Shown here piece after piece: positions 1 to 8,090 of a stretch of DNA of 22,926 bases (its first letter is position 1; the number at the start of each line of letters is the position of its first letter). Under the pieces are notes generated by a model, which saw only the letters and a program-made list of their open reading frames with translations, made no database searches and had not been told where the DNA came from. Position numbers and translations under genes: made by a program. The DNA comes from Corallococcus sp. (GTDB lineage Bacteria > Bacillota > Clostridia > Christensenellales > CAG-314): assembly GCA_023663205.1 (NCBI GenBank), contig JAMPHX010000012.1, positions 1-22,926 of the forward strand, written 5' to 3'.

Positions 1-280
1 TGCGAATGAATGAAAATAAACCATGAACAAGGCTTCCCTTAATGATTTTATTGCAGTAAAATTTTATTACAATATCAAAAATGGCGCTATTGCTATGTCT
101 TAGCAATGACTATATACAAATATCTGTTGAAGCAAAATATATTTAATCGAAAAAAGATTGTGTGCAAATTTATTTTTGACGAAGAAAAGCAATAATTACT
201 CCGATATGTTCATTTTAAATAAAAAAATCAAATAAAAAATGTGAAAAAATGTTTTGATTTCCCCAAAAATATACAAAATT
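1..280. other. AT-rich region upstream of mraZ, no gene seen
   Basis: I find no convincing coding region here. The stretch is very AT-rich. It holds a 7-bp inverted repeat (ATTGCTA at 89-95 and TAGCAAT at 101-107, 5-nt loop) without a downstream T-run, and a near-palindrome around the TAAAATTTTA at 56-65. Either could be the tail of an upstream transcription unit, but neither is a clear terminator. The segment ends at the MraZ-box-like repeats and promoter of the dcw cluster. Confidence 0.5.
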
Positions 281-310
281 TGGTTAAAAATGGTTGCAAA
301 TGGTTAAAAT
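281..310 (+). promoter_or_regulatory. MraZ-box tandem repeats (operator of the dcw cluster)
   Basis: Three directly adjacent 10-bp units occur at 281-290 (TGGTTAAAAA), 291-300 (TGGTTGCAAA) and 301-310 (TGGTTAAAAT). MraZ proteins are known to bind tandem TGG-type boxes with one box per helical turn just upstream of mraZ (TGGGN plus a 5-nt spacer in E. coli). The period, copy number and position match, with TGGTT in place of TGGGN. The middle unit contains the predicted -35 hexamer, so binding would block RNA polymerase. Autorepression is an inference from position. Confidence 0.8.
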
Positions 311-322
311 GTAATGTATAAT
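294..322 (+). promoter_or_regulatory. Promoter of mraZ / dcw cluster
   Basis: The -35 is TTGCAA at 294-299 and the -10 is TATAAT at 317-322, with a 17-bp spacer. Transcription would begin near 329. The -35 lies inside the second MraZ-box-like repeat. The same hexamer pair with the same spacing appears before acpP. Confidence 0.8.
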
Positions 323-353
323 GTATCTACAAATAGAAGGAGCGGTGTCAACA

Positions 354-803
354 ATGTTTTTGTGCGGAAGTTACTCGCATCAGTTAGACGATAAAAACAG
401 AATACGTTTACCTGCCAAATTGAGAGCGGACCTCGGCGACAAATACATTTTGTTACCCGGAACCAAAGGTTGTATTTATTTGTTTAAAGCAGATGAAACC
501 CAAACGATTATCAATGCTTTGGGAAATCTCGAATCGTTAAATCCCGAGAGTGAAGACGCATTGCGTACTTTGATAAGTGCAGGAAGTAGCGCCGAGGCAG
601 ATTCGCAAGGAAGATTCATGCTTCCTCAAAATTTAAAAGATTTTGCAGGCATTGACAAAGAAATTTGGATTAACGGAAATATTACAAAGGTTGAAATTTG
701 GAGCGCTGCCGCTTGGACTGCCCGCAACAGCAAAATCGATAGTACTCCCAAAGGCATTGACGATATATATCGCAGCCTAAGCGAGAAGAAAGCGGAACAA
801 TGA
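354..803 (+). CDS. mraZ: Transcriptional regulator MraZ
   Basis: MraZ is a DNA-binding protein that forms rings and represses the dcw promoter at its own gene. The 149-residue product has the two expected SpoVT/AbrB-like repeats, each with the DxxxR signature: D12-K14-R16 followed by LPAK, and D83-G86-R87 followed by LP. The start chosen is the ATG at 354, where the protein begins MFLCGSYSHQLDDKNR like family members, with AGAAGGAG at 335-342 upstream. An in-frame ATG at 321 overlaps the -10 hexamer and lies before the expected transcription start, so it is rejected. The stop overlaps the start of rsmH (ATGA), suggesting translational coupling. Confidence 0.95.
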   Translation: MFLCGSYSHQLDDKNRIRLPAKLRADLGDKYILLPGTKGCIYLFKADETQTIINALGNLESLNPESEDALRTLISAGSSAEADSQGRFMLPQNLKDFAGIDKEIWINGNITKVEIWSAAAWTARNSKIDSTPKGIDDIYRSLSEKKAEQ

Positions 804-1741
804 AATTTGTTCATAAACCGGTGATGTTGCAAGAGTGTATCTCCATGTTGAATGTAGTTGCCTACGGTACATATGTTGATTGTACTGCAGGCGGTGGTGG
901 ACACTCAGAAGCGATTTTGTCCTTGCTTGACACCAATGGCAGGTTGATAGATATTGATAAGGATGATGAGGCATTGCTCGCTTGCAAAAACAGATTTGCA
1001 AATATGCCGAACAAAAACATCAACTATGTAAAAAGCGATTATAAATGTTTTGAAAACGTCTTGGATGAGTTAAAAATCGATAAGGTAAACGGAGTACTGG
1101 TTGACCTTGGCGTAAGTTCATATCAGATAGATAATCCCGATAGGGGGTTTTCGTATATGACGGCAGATTCGCCGTTGGATATGAGAATGAATCAATCGCA
1201 AGCGTTATCTGCAAAAGATGTTGTAAACAGTTACGAATATGACCGATTATGTAAAATACTGTATGACTACGGTGAAGAAGAGTTTGCAAAAACAATTGCA
1301 AAAAATATTGTGGAACGCAGACAAATCAAACCGATAGAAACATGCGGACAATTGGTTGAAATAGTTGACGGCTCTATACCGAATGCCATTAAATGCAAAA
1401 GAGGGCATTGTGCAAAAAAAACATTTCAGGCGTTGCGTATTGAAGTCAACGGAGAATTGGATGGATTGGAGCAAGCGCTTAGAAGTTTTATCTCAAGACT
1501 GAAAAGCGGCGGGCGATTGGCAGTTATAACATTTCATTCCTTGGAAGACAGAATTGTAAAAAAATGTTTTGCGGATTGTGCTACGGATTGCATATGTCCA
1601 CCAAGTGCCCCGATTTGTATATGTAACCACAGGGCATTGGGAACATTGGTAAATAAAAAGCCGATTGTCGCAAGCCAATCCGAGATAGATAATAACTCTC
1701 GCTGCAAGAGTGCAAAATTGAGAGTTTTTGAACGAAAATAG
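800..1741 (+). CDS. rsmH: 16S rRNA (cytosine1402-N4)-methyltransferase RsmH (MraW)
   Basis: RsmH uses S-adenosylmethionine to methylate N4 of C1402 in the 16S rRNA P site. The product is 313 residues, the usual family length. The SAM-binding loop DCTAGGGGHS is at residues 27-36, the segment VNGVLVDLGVSSYQIDNPDR follows near residue 100, and ITFHSLEDRIVK lies near the C-terminus. The ATG at 800 overlaps the mraZ stop by four bases and has only a weak purine-rich stretch upstream, so translation probably depends on coupling to mraZ. mraZ-rsmH at the head of a dcw cluster is the standard order. Confidence 0.97.
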   Translation: MKFVHKPVMLQECISMLNVVAYGTYVDCTAGGGGHSEAILSLLDTNGRLIDIDKDDEALLACKNRFANMPNKNINYVKSDYKCFENVLDELKIDKVNGVLVDLGVSSYQIDNPDRGFSYMTADSPLDMRMNQSQALSAKDVVNSYEYDRLCKILYDYGEEEFAKTIAKNIVERRQIKPIETCGQLVEIVDGSIPNAIKCKRGHCAKKTFQALRIEVNGELDGLEQALRSFISRLKSGGRLAVITFHSLEDRIVKKCFADCATDCICPPSAPICICNHRALGTLVNKKPIVASQSEIDNNSRCKSAKLRVFERK

Positions 1742-1773
1742 AATCATATATTTCAAAGGCGGTGAATAGTATT

Positions 1774-2418
1774 ATGATGAACAGACAAGTTATCACCAAA
1801 GAAGATAATAGATTGTTTAATGTCGGCGAAGACGTTTATGAAGGTGTCGGCTTTTCTGCTACAAGCGGAGATAATGATTTTACTTCCGATGACCAAAAAA
1901 TGTTGGAAGCAATACAAAGAAAACTTGGCGGAATGAGTACGGTAAACCGTGATACAATGGAAGATACCGATTCGGCGGATTTAAAACCTACTGAATCCAC
2001 TTTGTCTATGAGTTTTAAACGAAACTATGAACAATCCGATGTTGCAGTTGTAGCAAAAAGCAAATTGAACACTAAAACCAAAATTGCCATTGCGTCCTAT
2101 ACGGCCGTAGTATTGATTTTGATTTTGGCAATTGCGTTATGCTCGGTTGCTGTTGGAAATTCGTTTGGAATAGTGTCCGCTACACAATCCACATATGTTC
2201 AGACAAATACTCAATTGTCCGATTTGCAAAATCAATTGACCGCAGATAATTACGATGAACTGTATAACAGCGCTTTGAATATGGGCTTTGTAGAAGCGGG
2301 AAACGGTAACAGTTATCAATATAATAAACTGGAGACAAGACCTGCACAGAATTTTAATGTTCAAACAAACTGGTTTGACCAACTGTGCGAATGGGTAAGC
2401 AGTGTTTTCGGGGGCTGA
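1774..2418 (+). CDS. ftsL: FtsL-like cell division protein (single-pass membrane, long cytoplasmic N-terminus)
   Basis: The gene sits in the ftsL position, between rsmH and the septal PBP. The 214-residue product has about 100 polar, acidic N-terminal residues, one membrane segment at about 104-127 and a short coiled-coil-like stretch (STYVQTNTQLSDLQNQLTAD) just outside the membrane. In FtsL this segment pairs with DivIC/FtsB and links to FtsQ and the FtsW-PBP complex. It is much longer than the usual 90-120 residues, and it ends in an amphipathic tail, NWFDQLCEWVSSVFGG. AAAGGCGG at 1755-1762 supports the ATG at 1774; a GTG at 1762 overlaps that site. FtsL is assigned from position and topology because its sequence is poorly conserved. 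Confidence 0.65.
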   Translation: MMNRQVITKEDNRLFNVGEDVYEGVGFSATSGDNDFTSDDQKMLEAIQRKLGGMSTVNRDTMEDTDSADLKPTESTLSMSFKRNYEQSDVAVVAKSKLNTKTKIAIASYTAVVLILILAIALCSVAVGNSFGIVSATQSTYVQTNTQLSDLQNQLTADNYDELYNSALNMGFVEAGNGNSYQYNKLETRPAQNFNVQTNWFDQLCEWVSSVFGG

Positions 2419-2419
2419 T

Positions 2420-4153
2420 TTGGATAACTACTATACGTCAAAAAAACGATTGTTGTCACTACTTGTGGCAACAATTTTTTTATTTTTCGGAATATTTTGC
2501 AGATTAGTGTATATACAAGTAATTTGGAGTAAAGATTTGGTTGCAAAAGCAACAGACCAATGGACACGTGATTTACCTATTCAAGCAAAGCGAGGAAACA
2601 TTGTAGATGTAAACGGAAATATTATCGCAACATCTTCAACAGTCTATGGCGTTTATGTAAGACCCAAAAGCATACAAGATGCCGACAATGTAGCAGATAC
2701 ACTTTCAAAGTATTTACAAATAGATAGGCAAGTTGTATACGGTAAAATTACTAAAAAGGGTGTTTCGGAAGTAACAATAAAACGTCAAGTAGAACAAAAT
2801 ACAGTCAATCAATTACGTACATTTAATTTGCAAGGAGTGTACTTTGCGCAAGAAACAACACGTGAATATGTCTACGGAGATTTTCTTTCGCAAGTGTTGG
2901 GATTTGTATCGGTTGACAACAATGGGCAGACCGGTATCGAATCATATTACGACAAATATCTGAAAGGTATTTCGGGAATCGTTTTGACAGAAAGCGATTT
3001 GATTGGAAAAGAATTGGAAGATGAAACAATGAAATACATTCCGGCAGTGGATGGACTTACAGTGACTCTGACTATTGATGCGGTTATTCAAGCCATTGTA
3101 GAAAATGTGTTGAATTTAATAATGTATCAACATAATCCAGACGGCGCTCGATGTATTGTACTGGATGTAACAAACGGTGAAATTGTGGCTATGGGTATGA
3201 AACCGAGTCTTGATTTGAACAATTTGCCAAGAGACGATGTAAGTACCCTAATGAAGTATTCAAAAAATGTTCTGCTTACGGATGTCTACGAACCCGGTTC
3301 TACATTCAAAGTACTTACGGCTGCAGCAACACTTGAAGAATACAGAAAAGGAAACCCAAAGGCATTTGGTTCCGAACATGTATTTGTAAATAACTCTCGT
3401 ACACGTATTATAGACGGGTCAAAAATAAACTGTTGGTCAACACATGCAAACGGAAAACATAGTAATCAAAAATTATCTGACGCATTAAATAACAGTTGTA
3501 ATCCGATTTTTACAGATATAGCACTTTCTTTGGGTAAAGAAACAATGTATCAATATTTGGATTTATTCGGCTACGGAAAATCAACAGGTATAGACTTCGA
3601 CGGAGAACAATCCGGTATATTAGTTGCAAAAAGCAATGTTACAAACGGAGATTTGGCACGTATCGGCTTTGGACAAACAATAGCGGTAACTGCCTTGCAA
3701 CTTGCAATGGCAACTTCTGCTGCAATTAACGGGGGCATTTTGTATGAACCACATCTTGTAAAAGAAATTACAGATTCCAATACGGGTAACATAGTAAAGC
3801 GTTTTACCCCGACTGTGCAAAATAGAGTGGTTAGCGATGAAACCAGTAAACAATTGGCATCTATGCTGGAAGACGTTGTTACAAGCGGTAGCGGTAAACA
3901 GGCATATATACAAGGATATCAAGTCGGAGGGAAAACAGGCACAGCGCAAAAATTTGAAAACGGCGCGCTTGCAGTCGGAAAATACGTCTCGTCTTTTGTC
4001 GGGTTTTTCCCTGCATCGTCACCAAAATATCTTGCTCTTGTTATAGTGGATGAACCGCAGGGGCAAAGTTACGGTTCGATAGTGGCAGCGCCTTATGCCA
4101 AATTGATATTTCAAGAAATTATCAATTACAAAAATCTGTCACCGGTAATATAA
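2420..4153 (+). CDS. Class B penicillin-binding protein, peptidoglycan transpeptidase (FtsI/PbpB/SpoVD type)
   Basis: This is the D,D-transpeptidase that crosslinks septal peptidoglycan with the polymerase FtsW. A short cytoplasmic N-terminus, a membrane anchor at about 13-34 and a PBP dimerisation domain precede the transpeptidase domain. Its motifs are STFK at 294-297 (Ser294 nucleophile), SCN at 359-361 and KTGT at 505-508. The protein (577 residues) ends soon after the transpeptidase fold and has no PASTA domain, unlike SpoVD or many Gram-positive division PBPs, so I do not choose between ftsI, pbpB and spoVD. The start is uncertain: TTG at 2420 has GGGGG at 2410-2414 at good spacing, while an in-frame GTG at 2402 lacks a clear ribosome binding site. 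A terminator follows the gene. Confidence 0.93.
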   Translation: MDNYYTSKKRLLSLLVATIFLFFGIFCRLVYIQVIWSKDLVAKATDQWTRDLPIQAKRGNIVDVNGNIIATSSTVYGVYVRPKSIQDADNVADTLSKYLQIDRQVVYGKITKKGVSEVTIKRQVEQNTVNQLRTFNLQGVYFAQETTREYVYGDFLSQVLGFVSVDNNGQTGIESYYDKYLKGISGIVLTESDLIGKELEDETMKYIPAVDGLTVTLTIDAVIQAIVENVLNLIMYQHNPDGARCIVLDVTNGEIVAMGMKPSLDLNNLPRDDVSTLMKYSKNVLLTDVYEPGSTFKVLTAAATLEEYRKGNPKAFGSEHVFVNNSRTRIIDGSKINCWSTHANGKHSNQKLSDALNNSCNPIFTDIALSLGKETMYQYLDLFGYGKSTGIDFDGEQSGILVAKSNVTNGDLARIGFGQTIAVTALQLAMATSAAINGGILYEPHLVKEITDSNTGNIVKRFTPTVQNRVVSDETSKQLASMLEDVVTSGSGKQAYIQGYQVGGKTGTAQKFENGALAVGKYVSSFVGFFPASSPKYLALVIVDEPQGQSYGSIVAAPYAKLIFQEIINYKNLSPVI

Positions 4154-4181
4154 CATAATTTACATTAAATCAGAGTATTAT

Positions 4182-4219
4182 ACTGCATACGGACAAACTA
4201 TCGTATGCAGTTTTATTTT
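4182..4219 (+). terminator. Rho-independent terminator after the PBP gene
   Basis: A perfect 10-bp stem, ACTGCATACG (4182-4191) with CGTATGCAGT (4202-4211) around a 10-nt loop, is followed by TTTATTTT. It should end or attenuate the mraZ-rsmH-ftsL-PBP transcript and so splits the dcw cluster in two. Confidence 0.8.
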
Positions 4220-4311
4220 GAATATTTGGTTTACTATATTATGTAAGAAACAATGCTGCGAGTGTAATGTTTGATAGGCACAAAATGTATTTACAGTCTA
4301 ATTTATATATT

Positions 4312-4341
4312 TGTGTAAATTTGTGTAAAAGTGAGTAAAAT
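4312..4341 (+). repeat. Tandem 10-bp repeats before murE, candidate second MraZ operator
   Basis: Three adjacent 10-bp units are TGTGTAAATT (4312-4321), TGTGTAAAAG (4322-4331) and TGAGTAAAAT (4332-4341). Period, copy number and the pattern TGnnTAAA match the array before mraZ. They lie just upstream of the murE ribosome binding site and downstream of the PBP terminator, where an operator for a second dcw unit would be expected. No promoter is convincing here: TTTACA at 4290-4295 could be a -35, with a poor -10 inside the repeats. Binding by MraZ is inferred. Confidence 0.55.
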
Positions 4342-4361
4342 AATATTATCTGGGAGAAAAT

Positions 4362-5804
4362 ATGCATTTATCCGAATTGGTTTCCGGACTGAGTTACAAA
4401 TTGATAGGATTCGGCGATATTGAAATTACGTCATTGTCATGTGATACTTCAACAGTAAAGCAAGGCTGTATGTTTTTCTGTTTAAAAGGCAGTCAAGTGG
4501 ACGGACATAATCTTTTTAGAAAAGCGGTTGGAGACGGTGCGCGAGTATTGGTATGTCAAAAAAAATTAGATACGGAAGTCACACAGATAATCGTTGAAAA
4601 CACCCGTGCGTTTATGGCGAGAGTTGCTAAAAAGTTTTATCATAATGCCATAGACAAAATGAAATTGATAACGATAGTGGGCACAAACGGAAAGACTTCC
4701 ACAACTTATTTGCTAGATGCGATTTTCAATAGTGCAGGCTATAATACGGGTGTTATCGGGACAAACGGAATATTCATAAACGGACAACGCTATGACAGTA
4801 AATTAACAACTCCGGACCCTATTGAATTGCATTATTGGTTTTATCAAATGTATCTAAATAAAGTGCATTATGTATTCATGGAGGTATCGGCTCACGCAAT
4901 CTATCTAAAGAAAATCGAAGGAATCGAGGCCGATGTCGCGGTATTTACAAACTTTTCACAGGACCATTTAGACTTTTTTAAGACAATGAAAAAGTATGGA
5001 GATACTAAAAAATCATATTTTTGCAAACAATTTGCAAAAGCGGCGGTGATAAATGCAGATGATGTTTTGGGAAAAGAAATTTTGGCTACAACAGATATTC
5101 CGGCAGTCAGTTACGGCTATGATTCATCTGCAGATATATTTGCCAAAAATTTTGCGGGCGATACAAAGGGGATTTCTTATCAATTGAATCTGTGCGGTGA
5201 TGTTTTGGACGTAGAATACGATTTGCAAGGTAAGTTTAATATGTATAACACATTATGCGCGGCTGCGGTAGGTAAGATATTCGGAATTAAGTCTGCTAAA
5301 ATAGTTGAAGGAATTAAGGGCGTAAAGACAATTGACGGACGAAACGAAACAATAATGCGCGACGATAACGTGCGTATTGTGGTCGATTTTGCACACACTC
5401 CCGACGGTATAATTAACATTTTGAGTTATCTGAAACAAAGTACGGAAGGTAACCTGATTGTAGTATTCGGTTGTGGCGGAAATAGAGATAAGTTTAAACG
5501 TCCTCTCATGGCAGATGCAGTTTCGAGATTTGCGGATTTTGCCATAATAACAAACGATAATCCGCGTTTTGAGCAGCCACAAAGCATTGTAAGCGATATA
5601 GAAGCAGGATTGACGTGTAAATATAAAGTTATACTTAATCGCAGTCAGGCTACTGAATTTGCGCTTTCTATAACCGAAGCGGGCGATACAATTGCAATAT
5701 TGGGTAAAGGTTCTGAAAAATATCAGGAAATAAAGGGAAGAAAGTATCCTTATTCGGACGTGGATGTTGTACATAAATTACTAAACAAATATGGAGAAAA
5801 ATGA
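4362..5804 (+). CDS. murE: UDP-N-acetylmuramoyl-L-alanyl-D-glutamate--2,6-diaminopimelate ligase MurE
   Basis: MurE is the ATP-dependent cytoplasmic ligase that adds the third residue of the peptidoglycan stem peptide. The 480-residue product has the N-terminal substrate-binding domain, the Mur ligase P-loop GTNGKTS at 107-113, the central segment with TPDPIELHYWF, and the C-terminal domain with DFAHTPDGI and FGCGGNRDKFKRP. DNPR at 399-402 is the motif that distinguishes meso-diaminopimelate-adding MurE from lysine-adding enzymes, so the wall is predicted to be of the DAP type. GGGAG at 4352-4356 sets the ATG at 4362. murE starts the second part of the dcw cluster and its stop overlaps the mraY start by four bases. 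Confidence 0.96.
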   Translation: MHLSELVSGLSYKLIGFGDIEITSLSCDTSTVKQGCMFFCLKGSQVDGHNLFRKAVGDGARVLVCQKKLDTEVTQIIVENTRAFMARVAKKFYHNAIDKMKLITIVGTNGKTSTTYLLDAIFNSAGYNTGVIGTNGIFINGQRYDSKLTTPDPIELHYWFYQMYLNKVHYVFMEVSAHAIYLKKIEGIEADVAVFTNFSQDHLDFFKTMKKYGDTKKSYFCKQFAKAAVINADDVLGKEILATTDIPAVSYGYDSSADIFAKNFAGDTKGISYQLNLCGDVLDVEYDLQGKFNMYNTLCAAAVGKIFGIKSAKIVEGIKGVKTIDGRNETIMRDDNVRIVVDFAHTPDGIINILSYLKQSTEGNLIVVFGCGGNRDKFKRPLMADAVSRFADFAIITNDNPRFEQPQSIVSDIEAGLTCKYKVILNRSQATEFALSITEAGDTIAILGKGSEKYQEIKGRKYPYSDVDVVHKLLNKYGEK

Positions 5805-6799
5805 AAGAATACATTTTGCCGTTTGCAATAGGGTTCATAATGTGTTTGGCGTTGCTGCTGATGCTAATTCCGATTTTGAAAAAAAAGAAAGCGGGACAAG
5901 AGATACTTGAGTATGTCATAGAGCACAGCGGAAAGCAAGGTACGCCGACAATGGGAGGAATCGCTTTTATTATATCGATAATTGCGGTAAGTCTTATCTT
6001 TTGCGGTTTTTCAAACAGAACTGTCTGCGTTACGCTGTCTGTTGTGTTTGCTTATGCGGTAGTGGGATTTTTAGACGATTTTATTAAAATCAAATACAAA
6101 CATAATATGGGATTGCGTCCCTATCAAAAGATTATTGTGCAGTTAATAATCGCCTTGATAGTTGCGTTCTACGTTTACGGCGAACCTACAATAGGAGATA
6201 AATTGTATATTCCGTTTGCTGGCATTACCGTAAATATCGGAAAGTGGATAATTCCCTTGGTGGTCTTTATTTATCTTGCATGTACCAACGGTGTAAATTT
6301 GACAGACGGTCTTGACGGTTTAGCAACTTCTACTACGATATTTTATCTGCTGGGATTTTTTGTACTGCTGTTTATTGAGCGCAAAAACCTTGAAGAAATA
6401 GGCAACTTGTCTGCGGCAACTCAATATGGTGAAGTGATGAAGATTTCCGGCATATCGGTAGGTTGTTTGCTTGCTTTTTTGTTGTTTAACTGTTTTCCTG
6501 CAAAGGTATTTATGGGGGATGTCGGTTCTTTGGCATTGGGTGCACTTGTAGCATGTTTATCAATTTTTACCAATATGAGTTTGGTGATTCCGCTGCTTGG
6601 CATAATGTTTGTAGTTTCATGTTTATCCGTGATTATGCAGGTGGTGTATTTTAAGATTACAAAAGGTAAACGCATATTTTTGATGGCTCCTTATCATCAT
6701 CATTTACAGAAAAAGGGGTTTAGCGAAGTCAGAATAGGTGTGATATATTGTACGGTTACTATTGGATTTGGCTTGCTATTAGTATGCTTTGGAGGTTAA
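5801..6799 (+). CDS. mraY: Phospho-N-acetylmuramoyl-pentapeptide-transferase MraY
   Basis: MraY is the integral membrane enzyme that transfers phospho-MurNAc-pentapeptide to undecaprenyl phosphate, making lipid I. The 332-residue product is strongly hydrophobic with about ten membrane segments. Catalytic-face motifs are present: the aspartate pair at 92-93 (LDDFIKIKYK), NLTDGLDG at 166-173, MGDVGSLALG, and the histidine cluster PYHHHLQKKGF with H299-H301. The ATG at 5801 overlaps the murE stop (ATGA), with GGAG in the last murE codons. In many Clostridia murF would lie between murE and mraY; here the two genes are directly coupled. Confidence 0.97.
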   Translation: MKEYILPFAIGFIMCLALLLMLIPILKKKKAGQEILEYVIEHSGKQGTPTMGGIAFIISIIAVSLIFCGFSNRTVCVTLSVVFAYAVVGFLDDFIKIKYKHNMGLRPYQKIIVQLIIALIVAFYVYGEPTIGDKLYIPFAGITVNIGKWIIPLVVFIYLACTNGVNLTDGLDGLATSTTIFYLLGFFVLLFIERKNLEEIGNLSAATQYGEVMKISGISVGCLLAFLLFNCFPAKVFMGDVGSLALGALVACLSIFTNMSLVIPLLGIMFVVSCLSVIMQVVYFKITKGKRIFLMAPYHHHLQKKGFSEVRIGVIYCTVTIGFGLLLVCFGG

Positions 6800-6800
6800 T

Positions 6801-8090
6801 ATGTCAAACATAGTAATATTCGGAATGGGTAAAACGGGCAATTCTTTAAAAAGATTGTTGGAAAACAAACACAATCTTTGGCTTTTTGACGACAATCCTA
6901 ACAAAAGCAGTTTGAAATTCAGCGATATACCGTTAGAGGCAATAGATGAGGTTATAGTTTCTCCCGGTGTTAATTACCGTAATCCGATTGTTAAAGAATT
7001 TAAAAAGAAAAACATACCTGTGATAGGCGAACTGCAATATTGTTTTGAAAATTGCAATTCACCGTGTATTTCCGTCACGGGAACAAATGGAAAAACCACG
7101 GTTACGCAACTTATAAATTACATATTAAATCAAAACGGAATACAGGGACTTTTGCTTGGTAACGGTGGAAAGCCTTTTTCGGAATATCTTAGTTGTATTA
7201 AACCGGATAATATTGTAGTGTTGGAAAGTTCGAGTTTTCAATTAGAAAACTTCGCTTCATTTTCGCCTTATATTTCTGTTTTTACGAATTTGCATTTTGA
7301 CCACTTAGATTACCATGAAACATATAACAATTATATCGAAGCCAAATGCAACAATTTTACTCATCAAACAAAGGAGCAATTTGCGATATTCAATTTGGAC
7401 GACGCAAACGTAACTGAACTTTCCAAACGCTGTATTGCAAACAAATTATTTTACAGTGTAGATAAAGAGTGTAATTGCTACCTGAAAAAAAATACAGTGT
7501 GTATTGATATAAACGGCAATATGCAATATGCCGAATCATCGTATTTAGACAAATTGAGTTTGTTTAATAAATCCAATGTTTTGTGTGCATTATTGGTTTG
7601 TAGTTTGTTGGGAGTCAATTTGAGTTCTGCATTAGAAGCCGTATCGAGTTTCACATACGATAAGCACCGTACCGAATTTGCGGGGAAAAAGGAAAATGTG
7701 ATTTTTGTGGATGATTCCAAAGCAACAAATCTACATGCAACTCTGGCGGCAATTGACAGCATTCAAGGCAATTTGGCATTGATACTCGGCGGCTCGGATA
7801 AGGGGTACAGTTTCGATATTCTGTTTAAAAACACAGATAAAATAAAATTTGTTGCAGCCATCGGCGAAACGGCAAATAATATTTTTAGCGCGGCTTGTAA
7901 GAATAACTTCAATGATATAATAATATGCGACAATTTACACGATGCCGTTTGCAAATGTTATGAGTCCATTAGACAAGACGGCGGTACTGTATTATTGTCA
8001 CCCGCATGTGCAAGTTTTGATATGTTTAGCGGCTATGCCGAACGCGGAGAATTGTTTTGCAAAATAGCAGAGGAAATTTGCAATGCTTAG
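6801..8090 (+). CDS. murD: UDP-N-acetylmuramoyl-L-alanine--D-glutamate ligase MurD
   Basis: MurD is the cytoplasmic ATP-dependent ligase that adds D-glutamate to UDP-MurNAc-L-alanine. The 429-residue product has a Rossmann-like N-terminus (IVIFGMGKTGNSL), the P-loop GTNGKT at 94-99, NLHFDHLDYH, the C-terminal-domain segment VDDSKATN and LGGSDKGYSFD, all typical of MurD. The ATG at 6801 has an ideal GGAGG at 6791-6795. An in-frame TTG at 6789 would cover that site and lies inside mraY, so it is rejected. The 3' end overlaps the ftsW start by eight bases. Confidence 0.95.
   Translation: MSNIVIFGMGKTGNSLKRLLENKHNLWLFDDNPNKSSLKFSDIPLEAIDEVIVSPGVNYRNPIVKEFKKKNIPVIGELQYCFENCNSPCISVTGTNGKTTVTQLINYILNQNGIQGLLLGNGGKPFSEYLSCIKPDNIVVLESSSFQLENFASFSPYISVFTNLHFDHLDYHETYNNYIEAKCNNFTHQTKEQFAIFNLDDANVTELSKRCIANKLFYSVDKECNCYLKKNTVCIDINGNMQYAESSYLDKLSLFNKSNVLCALLVCSLLGVNLSSALEAVSSFTYDKHRTEFAGKKENVIFVDDSKATNLHATLAAIDSIQGNLALILGGSDKGYSFDILFKNTDKIKFVAAIGETANNIFSAACKNNFNDIIICDNLHDAVCKCYESIRQDGGTVLLSPACASFDMFSGYAERGELFCKIAEEICNA

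Noticed and set aside
89..107. Hairpin near the left edge as a terminator
   Set aside because: No T-run follows on either strand at the right distance, and no upstream gene end is visible.
281..310. Tandem 10-bp units read as a CRISPR or satellite repeat
   Set aside because: The units are too short, have no spacers and fit an operator; no cas genes are present.
321..353. Upstream ATG for mraZ at 321
   Set aside because: It overlaps the -10 hexamer, lies before the predicted transcript start and adds residues not expected in MraZ.
5253..5774. 173-codon - strand open frame
   Set aside because: It is antisense to the conserved C-terminal half of murE and shows no recognisable motif.
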